This document shows positions 14,285 through 16,841 of a DNA stretch of 16,841 bases, piece after piece. This DNA comes from Candidatus Kapaibacterium sp. (GTDB taxonomy: Bacteria; Bacteroidota; Ignavibacteria; Kapaibacteriales; Kapaibacteriaceae). The position numbers and the translations under genes are program-made. Positions within the stretch are counted from its first letter, which is position 1, and each line of letters begins with the position of its first letter. Where the stretch lies: assembly GCA_030830285.1 (NCBI GenBank), contig JAURNF010000216.1:1-16841 (forward strand). Direction: 5' to 3'. Below the pieces are notes generated by a model. It did no database searches. It was not told where the DNA came from and worked only from the letters and a program-made list of their open reading frames with translations.

Positions 14285-15412
14285 TCAGGCCATCATTGCC
14301 ATGAATTGGTCGAAGAGGTAATCGGAGTCGTGCGGACCCGGGCTTGCCTCTGGGTGGTATTGCACGGCGAAGGCAGAAACATCGGTCAGGGCAATGCCAG
14401 CACAGGTGTCGTCATTGAGATTGACGTGTGTCATCCGGGCATTGGATGGCAATGTGCTTGGATCGACGGCAAAACCGTGGTTTTGCGAGGTGATTTCGAT
14501 ACTTCCGGTGTCGAGGTTCTTGACGGGGTGGTTTGCCCCGCGGTGTCCGAACTTGAGCTTGTAGGTCGACGCACCAACGGCAAGCGACAGGATTTGATGT
14601 CCGAGACAGATTCCGAAGAGGGGGCGAGCACCGAGCAGATCCTTCACGGTCTGGATGCCGGTGGTCACTGCCGCGGGGTCGCCTGGGCCGTTGCTCAGGA
14701 AGACGCCGTCGGGGTTGAGCGCGAGGATGTCAGCAGCGGAAGTCGTTGCAGGGACTACGGTTACGTCGCATCCATGGTGTGCCAATCGACGCAAAATATT
14801 GCGCTTTACGCCGAAATCGATGGCCACAACGCGCTTGCGCGCACCGGTGCCGCGGGTTTCTGGACGGTAGTCCCACTGATTCTGTTCTTCGGCCTGCCAC
14901 TGGTAGGCCTCGTTGGTGGTGACCAACGGCGTGAGGTCGAGGCCGTTCATCGATGGCACCGCACGGGCACGCTCGACGAGTTCCGCGTGGTCGAGGTTCT
15001 CACCGTGTGCGATCACGCAGCGCATCGCCCCTTGCGAGCGAAGAATGCGCACGATCATGCGGGTGTCGACACACTCGATACCGGCAATGGCGTTCTGCTC
15101 GAGATAGCTCTGGAGCGAGGCATGGGAGCGGAAGTTGGAGACGATGGGCGACAGCTCATGGACCACCAACCCAGAGGCCTGGATTCGGTCGGATTCGACA
15201 TCCTCGGTGTTCACGCCGTAATTGCCGATGTGCGGGTAGGTAAACGTCACCACCTGGCCCTTGTACGACGGGTCGGTGAGCACTTCCTGATAGCCCGTCA
15301 TCGCCGTATTGAACACGAGCTCGCCGGTGCATTCAGCTCCTATCGCACCAATGGCATCTCCCTCGATAGTCGTACCGTTTTCGAGAGCGAGTACTGCCGT
15401 CATGCGTGCCAT
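14285..15412 (-). CDS. carA: Carbamoyl-phosphate synthase small subunit (glutaminase)
   Basis: 375 residues. It releases ammonia from glutamine for the large subunit CarB, which makes carbamoyl phosphate for pyrimidine and arginine synthesis in the cytoplasm. The N-terminal small-subunit domain (about residues 5-135) shows GELVFNTAMTGYQEVLTDPS at 30-49. The class I glutaminase domain holds the nucleophile Cys269 in FGICLGHQ and the partners His353 and Glu355 in YHPEASPGP. These numbers equal the E. coli ones. ATG at 15412 has AGGA 5-6 bases upstream, and an ATG three codons in is less well placed. carB is not adjacent; the next genes downstream are tRNAs. A tandem direct repeat lies 19 bases upstream of the start. 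Confidence 0.98.
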   Translation of the reverse strand: MARMTAVLALENGTTIEGDAIGAIGAECTGELVFNTAMTGYQEVLTDPSYKGQVVTFTYPHIGNYGVNTEDVESDRIQASGLVVHELSPIVSNFRSHASLQSYLEQNAIAGIECVDTRMIVRILRSQGAMRCVIAHGENLDHAELVERARAVPSMNGLDLTPLVTTNEAYQWQAEEQNQWDYRPETRGTGARKRVVAIDFGVKRNILRRLAHHGCDVTVVPATTSAADILALNPDGVFLSNGPGDPAAVTTGIQTVKDLLGARPLFGICLGHQILSLAVGASTYKLKFGHRGANHPVKNLDTGSIEITSQNHGFAVDPSTLPSNARMTHVNLNDDTCAGIALTDVSAFAVQYHPEASPGPHDSDYLFDQFMAMMA

Positions 15413-16064
15413 GGAGTTCCTGAGATTACGGGTGCGAAATACCTGTGCGAAAATACCGCTCTCCTGCTATTTTCCACGCAGGAGAACTGCCTTCAACTTC
15501 ACATCAGCATTACAGCACCATGATTTTGACGGACTCAATGAGCCCGGGAAATCGTTTTCGCTCAATGCTCGGGTACTGATTCTCAATCAGTCGTACGAAC
15601 CAATCAGCATTTGCACCACGAAAAAGGCACTGCTGCTTCTGGTGCTCATGAAGGCCGAAATCGTTGAAGAGCGCAGTAACGCAGCAATTCGCTCCGTGCG
15701 CGGACGCTACCCATTCCCATCTGTGATACGCTTGTCTGCGTATCTGCGCGTGCCGTTCAAGAAGATCGAACTCTCACGCAAGAACATCCTCCGTCGCGAT
15801 GGCATGCGCTGCAATTATTGCGGCAAGACCAGTCCACCACTTACAGTAGATCACATCATCCCCCGCTCTCGCGGTGGTAACGACACGTGGGAAAATCTCA
15901 CGTGCGCATGTGTGAAGTGCAACAACAAAAAAGGCAATCGCACTCCCGATGAAGCCAACATGCGCTTGATCACACCGCCCAAGAAGCCTCACCACGTGCT
16001 CTTCCTCAAGCACTACCTCGGCAAGGTCGACGAAACATGGCGTCCGTATTTGTTTATGGATTGA
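15411..16064 (+). CDS. HNH endonuclease family protein, start uncertain
   Basis: The conserved part begins at about 15561 (LNARVLILNQSYEPISIC). It contains a zinc-ribbon HNH domain: CNYC at 15810-15821, the Asp-His of VDHIIPRSRGG at 15849-15854, and a second Cys pair (CVKC) at 15909-15920. It then runs to KHYLGKVDETWRPYLFMD. This is the widespread small HNH family of Bacteroidota and relatives. Its biological role is unclear and it is not a recognised restriction enzyme. No ATG, GTG or TTG lies in frame near the expected N-terminus. The nearest are ATG 15411, which overlaps the carA start, and GTG 15432, inside the direct repeats. ATGs at 15520 and 15538 are in another frame and would join this one by a one-base shift at the T-run 15555-15558. 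Gene identity is secure; the start and intactness are not. Confidence 0.85.
   Translation: MEFLRLRVRNTCAKIPLSCYFPRRRTAFNFTSALQHHDFDGLNEPGKSFSLNARVLILNQSYEPISICTTKKALLLLVLMKAEIVEERSNAAIRSVRGRYPFPSVIRLSAYLRVPFKKIELSRKNILRRDGMRCNYCGKTSPPLTVDHIIPRSRGGNDTWENLTCACVKCNNKKGNRTPDEANMRLITPPKKPHHVLFLKHYLGKVDETWRPYLFMD
15432..15457. repeat. Tandem direct repeat upstream of carA
   Basis: GTGCGAAATACC (15432-15443) is repeated as GTGCGAAAATACC (15445-15457) with a single base between, differing by one extra A. The repeats begin 19 bases before the carA start. They overlap a sequence (TATTTTCG on the minus strand, 15455-15448) that matches TAnnTTTG at all but one fixed position. The arrangement suits an operator, or a promoter flanked by regulator half-sites. 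I do not recognise it as an ArgR or PyrR site. Confidence 0.5.
15461..15484. repeat. Inverted repeat in the carA/HNH intergenic region
   Basis: CTCCTGC and GCAGGAG (15461-15467 and 15478-15484) form a perfect 7-base inverted repeat around a 10-base AT-rich centre. It lies next to the tandem repeat and between the divergent genes, so a protein-binding dyad is plausible. No T-run follows on either strand at terminator spacing. Confidence 0.45.
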
Positions 16065-16841
16065 TCAGCGAACAATCACTGCTGTACGTGTTGCGATCGA
16101 TGCGTCACGTAAATATGCGCGCACGATATACACGCCGGAAGGCAGTTCTCCGATTGTCAATGTCTGCATAGCGGAATCCACATCAATCCGCTCGCGCACA
16201 ACAGCGCCATTCACATCGAGCACATCGAGTGCTACAACGCGGTCGCTCATGCCAATCTGGATTTGTCCATCGATCGATGGTTGCGGAGTGATCTGCAGCG
16301 AAGCTGCTGCGGGATGCTCGTCGACGCTTGTTGAAGTGCGTGCAAACTCAAGTCGATACCACGGCGTCTGCGCAACCTGTGGCTCAACAGTAACCGTAAA
16401 ACGTCCGCCAGTGCGCGGCAGATATACTGCTGCCTGTCCAGTTGACATTCCTGATGCGTCAAGAGGTTGCACGCGCAACGTATCAAAGAGTGGTGCAGTG
16501 ATACTGATTCGAACTCCGACGCCTTCCATCAGGAGTGGTGCCTGACCCCATGTTGTGAACGTTCCGTTGCCCTCGGCCTCGTTGAACACGGTTCCGGTAT
16601 TCAATGCGCGTGTACTAACAACAAGCAGACTTCTCTCTGACTCCGTAATGGGCAGGCTTGTCAACGATGCAACACCAACAACTGGCGGCGTCCCTTGCGA
16701 TGTCTGCTCAATGATCATCGACGGGAGCGTTGTAATGCGTCCAGCTGCTCCGCCCCCTGTCATGACAACACGTGGCGTAACAATCCGGAAGGTTGCATTG
16801 GCTGCATCCCAAAACACTTGCTCGTTCTCGGCATCGAGTGC
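16065..16841 (-). CDS. T9SS-exported glycosidase-like protein, 3' part
   Basis: The last 259 codons of a gene entering from the right edge. The frame is open to 16841, so the GTG at 16817 need not be a start. About 75 C-terminal residues form a type A T9SS sorting domain: ITPQPSIDGQIQI, then VLDVNGAVVRERI, then LPSGVYIVRAYL, ending RTAVIVR. Such proteins cross the outer membrane through the type IX system and are released or surface-anchored. The part before it reads ENEQVFWDAANATFRIVTPR, then TSLPITESERSLLVV and LNTGTVFNE, then WGQAPLLMEGV. This resembles the beta-sandwich module found after the catalytic domain of some secreted glycoside hydrolases. That match is from memory, and the catalytic part is outside the window. 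Its stop abuts the HNH gene stop. Confidence 0.8.
   Translation of the reverse strand, partial: ALDAENEQVFWDAANATFRIVTPRVVMTGGGAAGRITTLPSMIIEQTSQGTPPVVGVASLTSLPITESERSLLVVSTRALNTGTVFNEAEGNGTFTTWGQAPLLMEGVGVRISITAPLFDTLRVQPLDASGMSTGQAAVYLPRTGGRFTVTVEPQVAQTPWYRLEFARTSTSVDEHPAAASLQITPQPSIDGQIQIGMSDRVVALDVLDVNGAVVRERIDVDSAMQTLTIGELPSGVYIVRAYLRDASIATRTAVIVR

Noticed and set aside
14306..15523. 405-codon open frame on the plus strand across carA
   Set aside because: It lies fully antisense to carA, whose glutaminase residues are intact. The translation has no recognisable domain, so it is a shadow of carA codon bias.

Overview
The window is a slice of bacterial chromosome centred on the transcription and translation cluster secE-nusG-rplKAJL-rpoBC. 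Almost everything is on the minus strand. Two things point to the Bacteroidota/Chlorobiota/Ignavibacteriota/Kapabacteria assemblage. The protein entering from the right edge ends in a type IX secretion (Por/T9SS type A) sorting domain, and a TAnnTTTG-type promoter lies in front of the tRNA cluster. Nearly every essential gene also has a clear AGGA or GGAG Shine-Dalgarno sequence, which is unusual in Bacteroidia proper. This favours an early-branching lineage, but the placement is inference.

Layout, in minus-strand transcription order from the right: the C-terminal half of a T9SS-exported, glycosidase-like secreted protein (16841-16065); a plus-strand HNH endonuclease gene with a doubtful start (to 16064) that meets it stop to stop; carA (15412-14285), divergent from the HNH gene across a short intergenic region with repeats; tRNA-Tyr, tRNA-Gly, tRNA-Thr and tRNA-Trp (14236-13769); secE, nusG, rplK, rplA, rplJ, rplL, rpoB and rpoC (13742-2317); a strong intrinsic terminator (2289-2260); then a secreted beta-propeller-like protein (2239-191) and the start of a secreted beta-helix-like protein (182 to the left edge).

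The core cluster builds Sec translocase (SecE), the elongation factor NusG, the L11/L1/L10/L12 stalk proteins and the two large RNA polymerase subunits. Its tRNAs feed the same translation machinery. Control points visible in the DNA are the tRNA promoter overlapping the carA stop, a branched hairpin in the rplJ leader that fits an L10 autoregulatory site, hairpins before rplK and rplA, a terminator-like hairpin between rplL and rpoB, and the rpoC terminator.

I found no unknown multi-gene system. The points most worth checking are: the missing tuf gene between tRNA-Thr and tRNA-Trp, where a GAC/GAA-triplet spacer remains; the reading-frame problem at the HNH gene start; the repeat-rich carA/HNH intergenic region; the rplJ and rpoB leader structures; and a divergent N-terminal loop in ribosomal protein L11.
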